Shown here piece after piece: positions 1 to 9,196 of a DNA stretch of 22,348 nt. Source of the DNA: Poteriospumella lacustris (Eukaryota; Sar; Chrysophyceae; Chromulinales; Dinobryaceae); NCBI GenBank assembly GCA_008000375.1, contig SMOI01000096.1, forward strand, positions 83,496-105,843, in the 5' to 3' direction. The translations under genes were made by a program, and so were the position numbers. The notes beneath the pieces are model-generated. The model saw nothing but the letters and a program-made list of their open reading frames with translations, searched no databases and was not told where the DNA came from. The first letter of the stretch is position 1. Every line of letters starts with the position of its first letter.

Positions 1-443
1 GAATCTTTTAAGGGAATACAATCAAAGAGGACGATCAAAGCAAATGTAATTACACTACAAATGAGAAATGCGGGATAAACACCCGAAGAAAAGAAAGAGC
101 AACAGTCACCACCTCCCAAAGCATCAGAAAAATGGTGCATGCATCCACAACTACATTATATTCAGGAGATTCCCTTGCAGAGCAAGACTGAGCGAGAAAG
201 TGTCGTACATTCTAAAGCGACAGCGAGAGGAACCACAAAAACAAAAATGAGTACAGCACAACACAACAAGTTGAACAAAAACCAAAAAGAGCAACAAGGA
301 AAAGGGACTACTTTGCACCCGCTGCTGGTATGCGAGAATGAGGGAGAAGGCGTATGTTCTTGGTATGCATGATTATTTCGCAAATCCTTCTGTGTGAATA
401 TCCAGTACGACGCCGGTCATACCTTTCTCACTGGCAGAAACAC
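1..443. other. Left edge, no gene recognised
   Basis: About 440 bases downstream of the minus-strand gene that ends at 444. The stretch is A-rich on the plus strand. The short open frames here (60-77 codons) are of biased composition and none resembles a known protein. Part of it is presumably the 3' untranslated region of the gene on its right. No convincing polyadenylation signal was seen. Confidence 0.5.
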
Positions 444-1730
444 TTAGTCCATATGACTGTAAATGAACTCAAACTTGTTGATTTTGTTGTCTGAATCCAA
501 TGTCATCGTCAGGGTACCCAAGAAATTGATGTAACCTTCTTGTTCCATGAAACTACCCGTCGAGAATTTCGTATTCGCGTTGATCGAAATGTAATCGCTC
601 ATTTTCGTCCCCTGACTGATTTGGATTTGATTCTGTGAGCCGTGATGGTTCTTCGTGTAATAGTGAGCACTGCCGCCGAAAGGAGTACCCGCTAACGTGC
701 TGTATTTGCGCGGTGGATGCAGGAAAATATTGAATTTATCGATAGAAGATTCCGGAGGACCGGTGGGGTTGGTGACACCGCTCGAATTGTCGTTGATCGC
801 TGCAAAGGTACGTTTCTTGCTCTGCTTGGGAGCTTTTGGGGGTGCAAGACCCGCTGGAAAGGCACTTTGCAAAGCCAACTGCTGTGCACCATTGCCACCC
901 ATTTCAATCACACTCATGGCGCCGGCACTGTCCGACGTTGCCAGCGACCCCATCGATGCGGTCGATTCTGATGACATTATTCCAGGAGGTTGTGTCAAAG
1001 CGCCTTCCATACGAGTGGTGTAGATCTTGGTTCCCGTGAAAGAAAAGGAACAAACGATAGAACTCCCTTCGTTATGGATTTCATCCACCGATCCTTTACC
1101 CAGCGCTTGTTGAAACTGACGATTTCGTATCCTCAGCTTGGTCTCCAACATGACCATGAGGCAGTCAGGAACCGTTAAGAAGGTGTTGGACCAGAATTCT
1201 AATATCGCTGAACTGCCAAAGACTTCGACGTACTTGGGAATGTACGAGTTTGCCGCCACAACGCACTTCTGAATCATAACGCACTCAGCCGTGCAGTAAC
1301 TCTGCACGAAATTCGTCAAATGCTTTATATCTCCCGAGTTGAAGGCTTCAGAAAACATTTTCGCATAAATTCTGCGCTTATCATCCTTGGAAAGCATGGG
1401 CTTGTTCTTCTTAATGGCCTGCGGACGGGACCCTGGATTTGAGCTATCCCCGTTTCCACCAGCATTCTCACCTCCTTGGCTGCATAGACAAAATACAGGA
1501 GATGAACATATGGGTCAATATGGAAAAATGGAATTCTTTGCGACCATGGAAACCTACCCTTCCGTCATGAAACTGGCCAAGAATTCATCGTTTTCAACGA
1601 AGAGGGAGTCATCTACACACGTTTAGCAGAAAGAATAATTCACCAGCAAATTGAACGTAGGAACTGGAGATACATTCATACCATTGACATCCCAGAACAA
1701 GAAGTCATCAATGTCTAAATCAGCGTCCAT
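444..1730 (-). CDS. NTF2/SnoaL-like protein with acidic N-terminus, three exons
   Basis: Spliced minus-strand gene of 379 residues. Exons are 1682-1730, 1558-1612 and 444-1479; introns are 1613-1681 (69 nt) and 1480-1557 (78 nt). Both junctions keep the frame and have GT-AG ends. Starting at the first ATG of the large exon would lose 62 residues, including a strongly acidic, aromatic N-terminus (MDADLDIDDFLFWDVN) that looks like an activation domain. Residues about 65-190 look like the first half of an NTF2/SnoaL fold: helix with FSEAFNSGD, then a conserved FW, PD, and a beta strand with FTGTKIYTT. The last 35 residues (GTLTMTLDSDNKINKFEF) look like its final strands. Between them lies a Ser/Gly/Pro-rich insert of about 150 residues with a basic patch (KQSKKR, about 253-258) that could be a nuclear signal. 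A nuclear regulatory role is inference; the fold assignment is by pattern only. I see no bZIP basic region or leucine zipper. It is divergent from PPWD1. Confidence 0.8.
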
Positions 1731-2103
1731 TTTATTCAAGATGGCTCGACGATGAAGAGACAGAGAAAATGAGCAGCAAGAAAACGCTTCTCTCTGTCAA
1801 GCAGCAAAATGCACAATCTACCGAACGCACTGAAGCACAATCCCTACGATTGATTCTTCACTTCCACCTATCGCTTGGTTGTATTAAAAAAAAATTCAAC
1901 CGTAGCGTACAGGGTACGTTGTTGGCAAAAAATGCGATGACATCCAGAACCGGCGACGATGACCCACAGCGCCAAGGCGGAAGAAGGCGCAGGTGTGCGC
2001 TGCGCGGCAACGCAGTTGAGTGCGTTAGGAGTCTCTGGGCCCGGCGCAGAGGGGTGAACACCGGGGAGGGTTTGCGGGCTGATCTACTCGGTTACCCGTA
2101 AAA

Positions 2104-2109
2104 CACGTG
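2104..2109. promoter_or_regulatory. E-box-like CACGTG palindrome
   Basis: A perfect CACGTG hexamer lies 179 bases before the PPWD1 start codon, inside the divergent promoter. CACGTG is the classical bHLH/bZIP G-box. A single hexamer may be chance, so function is inference. Confidence 0.25.
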
Positions 2110-2192
2110 GACTTTGTGGTTTACCGGGATTTCGTTGAGTGCTCCAACCCCGACCGCTGAAGAACAAGTCCAAGCGACTTGATTGATTTGAT

Positions 2193-2202
2193 AATAAAAA
2201 GT
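2193..2202 (+). promoter_or_regulatory. TATA-like AATAAAAAGT before PPWD1
   Basis: The ten bases AATAAAAAGT lie 95 bases before the PPWD1 start codon. The identical ten bases occur 77 bases before the start of the giant RCC1-repeat gene (15491-15500). The position suits a core-promoter element, but only two of the genes have it. Confidence 0.3.
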
Positions 2203-2287
2203 GCTTGGTCCAGACATCCACGTCGGTTGTTTTACAATTCTACGTCGAATATAGATCTCCCGAGTCGCTGATTTGATTGTTTGAGAA

Positions 2288-4232
2288 ATGCCTGAGAGTG
2301 ATAGTGATGATGACTATGGACCGAAGCCAGTAGGCTTGTCTGATGATCAAGACAACGAACAAGCCCATGATGAACAACCTGCCAAGAAGAAGCGACGCGT
2401 TGCACCGAAATGGGAAAGTACTTATCTTGAACAACTTCCAACTTGTGATTTCTACGAGCATTCGTACATGCATCGTGATACGGTGACCCATGTTTGTGTA
2501 TCGAAAGTCAACGAGTTTCTCATGACCGGTTCTGCAGATGGACACGTCAAGTTTTGGAAGAAAATGTCCAAAACTATTGAGTTTGTGAAGCATTATCAAG
2601 CTCATCTTGGCCCGATTCTCGATATGGTGGTTTCCTCCGATGGAAAGCTGTTGGCTACGTCGTCGTCGGATCAAATGATCAAAATATTCGAAATCATCGG
2701 TTTCGACATGTCCAACATGATTCAAGTGGACTATGTCCCCAAATCCATTGTCTGGTTGTCTGGACCAAGAAATATTTGTGACCGAATCGCTGTCTCTGAT
2801 GCCTCGTCGGGAAAAATCCGTGTATATAATGCTGAAGGCAGTGCTGGTTGCTTACGTGAACTTGATTTTCATTTCCAACCTGTCGTTGCCATGGCCATCA
2901 ATCCTTTGTTCAATAGTGTGGTGTCCGTTGATGCGAAGGGAATGATTGAATACTGGGACGTGGACACCTTTGAGCTGCCGTCGCAAGAAGTCATCGATTT
3001 CCGTCTGAAGTCGGACACCGGCCTCTATTCATTAGCCAAGGCGAAAACTACGCCTATTTCGTTGGCTATGTCACCCAATGGCCGTCAATTTGTCACATAC
3101 TCACGTGATCGACAGATTCGTGTCTTTGACTTCCGTTCAGGTCGTTTGTTGAAGACGTACAGTGAAGCATTGGATGTCTATACCCCAACGACCACACCCG
3201 CACTCGATGAAGCCGAGCTACGACGACGAATATCGGTAGAACGGGAATTAGATGCAACTCCTGAAGCAATGGCTTTCAGTAACGTTGTCTTTGACGAAAC
3301 GGGTCATTTTTTGCTCTTCGCATCTCTTCGTGGCATCAAAGTCGTCAGCTTGGCAACCAACGCCGTCGTACGAATCATTGGTCAAGGCGAACGGGCAGAA
3401 CGGTTCATTCACATCGCCCTGTATCAAGGTATTCCCAAAGTCGATCAACAGTTATTACTTGCTCGTTCTGGTGGAGAACAAAAGACAGCAGATCAGTTGC
3501 TAGCCGAAGCATCGATGCCCGATCCAACTATTTTTGCCACCAGTTTCAAACGACGACGTTTCTATTGTTTGTCCTCTCGTGAACCCGACGAAGGAAGCGA
3601 AACACGTGATAAATTCAATGAACTCCCTACGGAAGAAGAGCGAGCAGTCTCGAAGGATTCAGCCAAGAAAGCCTTGCCGACGGAAGCGATCTTGTACACG
3701 TCCTTGGGCGACATTCACATGAAACTGTATGCCGACGAGTGTCCACGTTCGGTGGAGAATTTCACGACACATATCAAGAACGGCTATTACAATGATCTTA
3801 TTTTCCATCGTGTTATCAAAGGTTTCATGATTCAAACGGGTGATCCTTTGGGTGATGGAACGGGTGGTGAATCGATTTGGGGTGGTGAGTTTGAGGACGA
3901 ATTCGTACGTACATTACGTCACGATCGTCCATACACGGTTTCTATGGCTAATGCTGGACCCAATACTAATGGATCGCAATTCTTTATTACCACCGTTCCA
4001 ACGCCATGGTTGGACAATAAACACACCGTCTTTGGTCGGGTCACCAAGGGCATTGATGTAAGTCGCATGTGCTCGTTGTTGCTCCAGCTGTATATCATGC
4101 ATTGTGATCACCGCCTGACTGTTTTTGGTCTTCGTCTGTGTATAGGTGGTGGTAAAGATCGAAAATCTGAAGGTGAACAAGTTGGATAAGCCGTACGATA
4201 CCGTGAAAATTCTGGGTGCAGAGGCAAAGTAA
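2288..4232 (+). CDS. PPWD1: PPWD1: WD40-repeat cyclophilin-type peptidyl-prolyl isomerase
   Basis: Two exons, 2288-4057 and 4146-4232, with an 88-nt intron (GTAAGT...TATAG), give 618 residues. Without splicing the frame runs into nonsense after KGID. Splicing restores the family's C-terminus ([18 protein letters not shown]). The N-terminus is acidic with a nuclear-signal-like KKKRR at 33-37, followed by the PPWD1 signature region [16 protein letters not shown]40 repeats fill about residues 65-370. The cyclophilin domain fills about 465-618. Its catalytic and binding residues are present: Arg508, Phe513 and Gln516 in [25 protein letters not shown], and Trp574 and His579 in [11 protein letters not shown]. 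In other eukaryotes PPWD1 is a nuclear prolyl cis-trans isomerase of the active spliceosome. Length is close to the usual about 640 residues. Identification is firm. Confidence 0.96.
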
Positions 4233-4632
4233 TGCGCACTCCCAGCTGGTTCGGATGTAATTAACGCACTCACACACCGTTATAATGAATGTTTCGGGGC
4301 ATAGATCGGGTTATATTCACAGTGTTTCGTATCGTATGCACAAGAGGGCATGCACACGAGGACAGTGATGTATTTATACATTTATACAGAGAGCACTGCA
4401 ACGAGCGACGAGGGCAACAATAACAACAGGAGCGGAGCGTTTCAATATTGTAGGTGTTGTCAGTCAGACAAGCACCAGACGACCAAACGAGACGACCGGC
4501 GCTACTACACCATACACCAAGAACCAAACCACAAGAGAATCAGCAAACCAACCGGTGTGTTGAACATCGTGTCTTTGTCATCAACTCATATTCTCGTTGT
4601 AGTTCACAGAGTCGAGTCGAAGATAGAGAACG
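4233..4632. promoter_or_regulatory. Intergenic: PPWD1 3' flank and GT64 upstream region
   Basis: These 400 bases separate two genes on the same strand. An AT-rich stretch with two TTTATACA-type words lies around 4370-4390, about 250 bases before the GT64 start. The rest is A-rich and repeats CAACAA-like words. Open frames here (up to 122 codons) overlap the GT64 start out of frame and are not supported. Confidence 0.4.
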
Positions 4633-5915
4633 ATGGAATTGAAATGGTGGACATTCGGCTTTCTGGGGATGGTGATCGCCACATTGTCGATTATCTATTT
4701 GCAACTAGGAATCGATAAACGAGGCATCAACATGGATATTCGAAGATTAACAGCTTCCGAAAAGGCTCTGATGTCGTCTGAGAAAGTGACCATCCGGTAA
4801 GATCACACTTGTAGGAATAAATTCCACTGAACGCTTTTGGCGCTGATGGTGTCTGGTACTGTAGAGTGAATACTTTCCGACGAAATGATATGCTGAAGAT
4901 ATTCCTACAAAGTTTTCACGAGTGCCCCGTGGTGGATCAGATCCAAGTTGTTTGGTCCGATACGAAAGCGACTCCGCCATCGTTCACCGCGAACTTCAAG
5001 AAGACAGTCGTCGAAGTCCATCACAATAACAGCCTCAGCAATCGATTTATCGCACAACTGCCTATCAACACAGAGGTAAGATGTACATTTTTTCTTTCCA
5101 GTGATTCGTCAATATAATCGTCGAGTTGGTTGTTGGTGGTAGGCGGTGCTGTCAATCGATGACGATATTGTCGTATCTTGTGACGATTTGGACTTCTTGG
5201 TGCATTCTTGGACGATGAACAAGCGGTAAATTCGCCAGCGTTGATCCATTTTCAGTGTCTTGACGAACTAATTCGTTTCCTCTCTCTTGCACAGAACATT
5301 GGTTGGTATCTCTGGGCGAATCACCACGTATGACTCGGTGACCGGATTGGCTCGCTACCGAAACTGGCAATACACATGGTGGAACGGCTTTTACAACATT
5401 ATGCTGACCAAAGGTGCTTTATTTCACAAAAAGTACCTCGCGGAGTATACCAAGGTTATTCCTCCCACGTTTCTGAAGTACATCGATGACCATCGCAACT
5501 GCGAAGACTTGGCGATGGCCTATGTGATCAGCATTCAGGTACGACAGGTCGTCTCGTATCGATGATACGTACCACGCGACTTATGTGTTTCTTGTGTTTC
5601 TTAACCCTTGTATCTGATCATTAGTCGCAAGCTCCTCCGGTGTGGGTGAAAGTGAATTTCTACGACGTTGGCAGCGGTGGAATCAGTAGCGGTGGCTCTC
5701 ATTTCGATATTCGGTACGTGCGTCGCTCGGTCTGTTCTCATTGTCACCGCTTTTTATTCTCATCTTGTTGATGATCTTTTGTGGTTGATAGGAGTGAGTG
5801 TGTGCAACATTTAGAGAAATTAAACGGTCACAAGTATCCCTGGCGGGTGGCTCATCAAAAGGTGACTCGGCTATCGTACTGGAACACCTGGAAGCTGCTG
5901 TGGTCGGATCGATGA
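4633..5915 (+). CDS. GT64-family (exostosin-like) glycosyltransferase, type II membrane, six exons
   Basis: Six exons give 304 residues: 4633-4796, 4865-5075, 5143-5225, 5295-5538, 5625-5713 and 5792-5915. Introns are 68, 67, 69, 86 and 78 nt, all GT-AG, and every junction keeps the frame. A stop codon at 4624-4626 is in frame before the start. Residues about 6-24 form a signal anchor (WWTFGFLGMVIATLSIIYL), so it should be a type II protein of the Golgi or ER. The rest is one GT64 domain: VNTFRRNDML, CPVVDQIQVVWSD, VHHNNSLSNRF, then SIDDDIVVSCDDL with the metal-binding DDD at 131-133, GISGRI, and the late DDHRNCEDLAM. Animal GT64 enzymes (EXT/EXTL) transfer N-acetylglucosamine or glucuronic acid to heparan chains; plant members modify sphingolipids. 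The acceptor here cannot be read from sequence. It lacks the N-terminal GT47 domain of EXT proteins. Confidence 0.94.
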
Positions 5916-6014
5916 AGAAAGTCAAGCATTTCGCACACGAAAGGTCTCCTAAGACACCACTAACAATGATTGCGTTTGTCATGTGTAAAACCCTCAAACA
6001 ACTTTTGTAGACGG

Positions 6015-6767
6015 TTATGGATGTTCGCATTTGATGTCATCGTCGTCGGTGAGCTCGGTGACCGGTGGTGTGAGCGGGAAGCGTTGTCGGTACATTGCAT
6101 ATGTTTGATGGTCGGCATTGGGTCGCACAAACGATTTGATTATCGCACAAAGCAACGGGACAATACCACAGCAACAAATAGCGAACGCAAACAAGCAAGC
6201 AATGGCGATGAGGAGCGTCTCAACAAGGTTGTATTGCGGACCCAGCGCACAATAGCCAAAGGCCGAATCCCCGCCACTTTTCGCGGTGCCCACACCGCCG
6301 AAAAGCCCCAGTGTCTTTCCGCGAGATGCGACCGATGATAACTGTTGTCGTCTGTTTTTGGATGTCAACAGCACAGAGGACGGATTGCTACGAATGTCAA
6401 TACGAGCAGATCCTTGACAAGATCGCTTTCCTTGACAGCCCTGCTGCAGCTGAAATATTTCGCATTTTGCAGTCATCGTGGGTGCATGGATATTTACGAG
6501 TGAAGCGCATGGGTAATTGATGAACTGAAGGCTAGAGTTGACAATATTTCCATGCATGTCAATGAGATGCAGTATTGGATGTCCAACAGAGTTCTCACAG
6601 CTATCGACATTTGCGATTTCGTCATGACAGAATCGAAAGGAGCATTGACAATAATGATCCAAACCGTTGTTGGTTCGAGTCCCATGATATGTGGGACAAT
6701 GAACTACACGATCACTCTCTCCCATAGCAAGCATCCCCAGGAAGAGTACACTTTTCAGACACCGCAT
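6015..6767 (-). CDS. Cys-rich single-pass membrane protein, family not recognised
   Basis: An uninterrupted frame of 250 residues from the ATG at 6767. This start is chosen because it opens a signal peptide (MRCLKSVLFLGMLAMG); the frame also has an ATG at 6884, which would put 39 hydrophilic residues in front. The presumed ectodomain (about 18-180) has ten cysteines (24, 40, 42, 47, 57, 87, 102, 111, 117, 173) and one N-glycosylation site (NSS, 77-79). A membrane segment lies at about 182-211 and contains a CCC triplet, a possible palmitoylation site. The short tail is basic, then Tyr-rich (YAMY), and ends acidic (TDDDD). Type I topology is inference. I do not recognise the ectodomain. The gene converges on the GT64 gene with 99 bases between stop codons. 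Confidence 0.68.
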   Translation of the reverse strand: MRCLKSVLFLGMLAMGESDRVVHCPTYHGTRTNNGLDHYCQCSFRFCHDEIANVDSCENSVGHPILHLIDMHGNIVNSSLQFINYPCASLVNIHAPTMTAKCEIFQLQQGCQGKRSCQGSARIDIRSNPSSVLLTSKNRRQQLSSVASRGKTLGLFGGVGTAKSGGDSAFGYCALGPQYNLVETLLIAIACLFAFAICCCGIVPLLCAIIKSFVRPNADHQTYAMYRQRFPLTPPVTELTDDDDIKCEHP

Positions 6768-7161
6768 CTCCGACAGTTCCGAATTCAAAACTGATTGATC
6801 GATAAGTAGTCGAGTTTGATAAAGGTGTGCGGGCAATTTTTTCCCGTTCACATCGCCAAGAAAACCGGTCAAGAGCATACCCAAATAAATATAAAGAATA
6901 AACTCGCCTCTGATTGATGGGGGGCATGTTCAATGACGAAGAGGGTCGGTCGTGGGACTGTCGGTGTCAGAGCCGCCATCGTCGTCATGTCCCAAGAGAG
7001 AAGTGCTCGACGGGCGTCGTCAGAGTCAGCAAGACCGAAGAAGTTCTTCATTCATCAGGATACAAAACAAAACAAAGCACATATTGTACTGGGGAGATTG
7101 GAAGCAGTCTCTGTTGAATTGGCCTTGTTGTGCATTGTGGGCTTGGTGCGTGGTAGTGGAC
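6768..7161. promoter_or_regulatory. Divergent promoter region, membrane protein and SET gene
   Basis: About 394 bases lie between two divergent start codons. The reading frames of both genes stay open into it (to 6884 on minus and 6952 on plus), so either could begin earlier. An AT-rich stretch at 6883-6901 (AAATAAATATAAAG and flanks) is the best core-promoter candidate for the plus-strand gene. No other gene is visible. Confidence 0.4.
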
Positions 7162-8964
7162 ATGATGATCGGTGCACGACGAATGATGAGGCACCAGCTG
7201 ACAGTGCGTCGAATGTGGTCACCCGCCAAGTTTGCGAGGCATTTCGTTTCCCGTGCCGATAATTTCGAAATTGAAGGGGCCTTCTTCAAATGGATTCGAG
7301 AAAGCGGGCGTGGTGACATCTCCAAGTCGGTGAATGTTCGGTTTTTACCGGAGGTAGGGTACGACCTTGTCGCTACGACTGATATTCCCAAAAATACCAC
7401 GGTAGTATCTGTGAAAAAATCCGGCTGGTTCCCATATTCAGCTGATTTTGCTACACAAGAAATCGAAAAGAACCATCCGGAACTCTTTCGCAGTATTTTA
7501 TCGACCACCAATCAAGTGTTACCTTCCCAATCGCGTGAAACCAGTAACCTCATTCGATCCTGTTGCTTAGCTTTACACCTTCTTCATCAAGTACAATCGA
7601 AAAAGAGTGCCTACGCCAACATGATGGTGTCCATTTCCTATCCTTGGAATGCGTTGGCCACGCCGCATCCCTTGCTCATGAACAGAGACGATCTCATTGT
7701 CCCTTACCTTGGTACGACCAAGCTCATGAACGATATCACCAAACGTCAAGCCTTCTATCAGTTGTTCATTTCGAAGTTGCTACAAGAAGGTGATACCTTG
7801 GCGTATTTGTTGTCCCACCAGTTCTTGGCCCATCAGGAGACCGACCCTGACCCGATTTCCCAATATCTCTGGGCCATTAGCTTAGTATTGTCTCGTGGAT
7901 TATCTTCACCCAACAGTCCATTGACCGTAGTGCCTTTCCTGGATTTTGCCAATCACACCAATCCATTGAATACGAATTGCACACACCGTTTTGACAATGC
8001 GACGGAAAGCTTTGAGTTGATTACTTCCCGCGACATTCGCGCGGCTGAATCCCTGCGTATTTCTTACGGTGAAGCACGTGCCACCGATTCGTTCATGGTA
8101 TTGTATGGTTTCTCTGGCTTGGATGTTCATGCGAAAGCCAGGCCACAAGTCGCGCCACATCCAAATGAGGTGAAGAATCCCTATGCTGCCTTCCCCATCA
8201 ACCCCAACGATACGTTCACGGTCTCGGTACCGGTTCATATTATTCCGGGTAAAAGCCACGTGACGGCGAATACCATTAGCCCCGAGGATTTCTTTCAAAT
8301 CTTCCAAAACATTCCCCCGCTGGTATTGGGCGATATCACCGAAGATATCGTCTTACTCTATGATCATATCCAAGTGAATCTCACCCGTACGCAGTCAACG
8401 GCGGATCCGCAGTCGACACCAGCGGGTCAAGCCTGTGCAATTACCTTCCCCATTCATTTGCTGATCGGTCCCTCGGCCATGACGACGTGGAATGAAGCCA
8501 CAGCAATGATTACCTTGCCACCATCGATGGAGAAAGAAGTCGATTACATCTCTCAATGCAATGCCGTCATTGTCGACGTGCTTTTACGTGCGCGGAAAGT
8601 CGCGGACATTGTCGCGGGGCGTGGGGATAGTATCTCGGCCATGAGCATCGCCCCTGCCGATATCCAAGCGTTGCAACAAGACTTACAGAAGCATATGGAC
8701 CAATTGATGACCCCGACCATGCGCACGGTCTATGAGATCCCTGCGGACGCCTCTGCCCACGAAATCCTCTATCAATTGGAGCGTTTGGCCTCGGAAACAC
8801 CGTTGCCAGCGACGGTATTACCACCGCATTACTATTGGCGACAGAGTTGTGCCTTGTACCTACGTCAACAGTTGTGTGCCTTGCATCTGTTGGATCAGAC
8901 GTGCGGTGCCTTGTTGGATATGGCACCGGAAGCGTTGCAGTTCCCCGCGACCTTGAAGGTGTAA
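7162..8964 (+). CDS. SETD3/RuBisCO-LSMT-type SET-domain protein methyltransferase
   Basis: Intronless. It is 600 residues from the ATG at 7162; the frame is open back to an ATG at 6952, which would add 70 residues with no family resemblance. The domain begins at GAFFKWIRESG (about 39). The SET core carries the split-SET hallmarks: an AdoMet-binding Asn-His pair at 264-265 in VVPFLDFANHT, then LRISYGEA with Tyr302 at the place of the catalytic tyrosine, then VLYGFSGLD. Residues about 340-600 fit the mostly helical substrate-binding domain of this class. Relatives methylate RuBisCO, aldolase, actin His (SETD3) or other proteins, and the substrate here is not predictable. The first 34 residues from 7162 hold seven Arg, one Lys and no acid until Asp34, which resembles a mitochondrial targeting peptide. 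It converges on UBA4. Confidence 0.9.
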   Translation: MMIGARRMMRHQLTVRRMWSPAKFARHFVSRADNFEIEGAFFKWIRESGRGDISKSVNVRFLPEVGYDLVATTDIPKNTTVVSVKKSGWFPYSADFATQEIEKNHPELFRSILSTTNQVLPSQSRETSNLIRSCCLALHLLHQVQSKKSAYANMMVSISYPWNALATPHPLLMNRDDLIVPYLGTTKLMNDITKRQAFYQLFISKLLQEGDTLAYLLSHQFLAHQETDPDPISQYLWAISLVLSRGLSSPNSPLTVVPFLDFANHTNPLNTNCTHRFDNATESFELITSRDIRAAESLRISYGEARATDSFMVLYGFSGLDVHAKARPQVAPHPNEVKNPYAAFPINPNDTFTVSVPVHIIPGKSHVTANTISPEDFFQIFQNIPPLVLGDITEDIVLLYDHIQVNLTRTQSTADPQSTPAGQACAITFPIHLLIGPSAMTTWNEATAMITLPPSMEKEVDYISQCNAVIVDVLLRARKVADIVAGRGDSISAMSIAPADIQALQQDLQKHMDQLMTPTMRTVYEIPADASAHEILYQLERLASETPLPATVLPPHYYWRQSCALYLRQQLCALHLLDQTCGALLDMAPEALQFPATLKV

Positions 8965-9196
8965 CGGCCCTTTATTTTAAAATCATATAACGCAATGTAT
9001 TAATGTCACGAGACGAGTATGATCTGGGTATTATAGGTATTATGCTATCACATGCAGCTTACAGGTGGAGTGGAGGTCGGCACTATACCGCATACACTCC
9101 ACAAACGGGTACATATCGGAGCCACAGTATTCAGTATTCCCCCTTTCCCCTCATAGTCCCTGTTTAACTACAACACCATCGACAGGACACGCACTC
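8965..9196. other. Convergent 3' flanks, SET gene and UBA4
   Basis: These 232 bases between two stop codons must hold both 3' ends. No canonical AATAAA signal is seen on either strand. No gene is seen. Confidence 0.4.

Larger units (their letters stand above)
1731..2287. promoter_or_regulatory. Divergent promoter region between NTF2-like gene and PPWD1
   Basis: A 557-base gap separates two divergent start codons, so both promoters must lie here. It holds an A9 run near 1888, a GC-rich patch at about 1940-2070, an E-box-like CACGTG at 2104-2109, and a TATA-like AATAAAAAGT at 2193-2202. The open frames inside (up to 110 codons) are rich in Arg and of random appearance, so I do not call a gene. 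Confidence 0.5.

Noticed and set aside
1769-2101. 110-codon plus-strand frame between the NTF2-like gene and PPWD1
   Set aside because: Random, Arg-rich composition and location in a divergent promoter; it has no recognisable motif.
4350-4718. 122-codon plus-strand frame before and across the GT64 start
   Set aside because: It overlaps the signal anchor of the GT64 gene in another frame and lacks any protein-like pattern.
5550-5575. Hairpin CGTATC-GAT-GATACG in intron 4 of the GT64 gene
   Set aside because: A 6-base stem alone is common by chance and the intron has normal splice sites.
6660-6700. GGTTCGAGTCC, which looks like a tRNA T-arm
   Set aside because: The flanking bases do not form the T-stem and no acceptor or anticodon stem is seen. 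The stretch codes for HGTRTNNG of the minus-strand membrane protein.
6952-7161. N-terminal extension of the SET protein by 70 residues
   Set aside because: The sequence has no family resemblance and lies in a divergent promoter. It remains possible, so it is mentioned in the gene entry.
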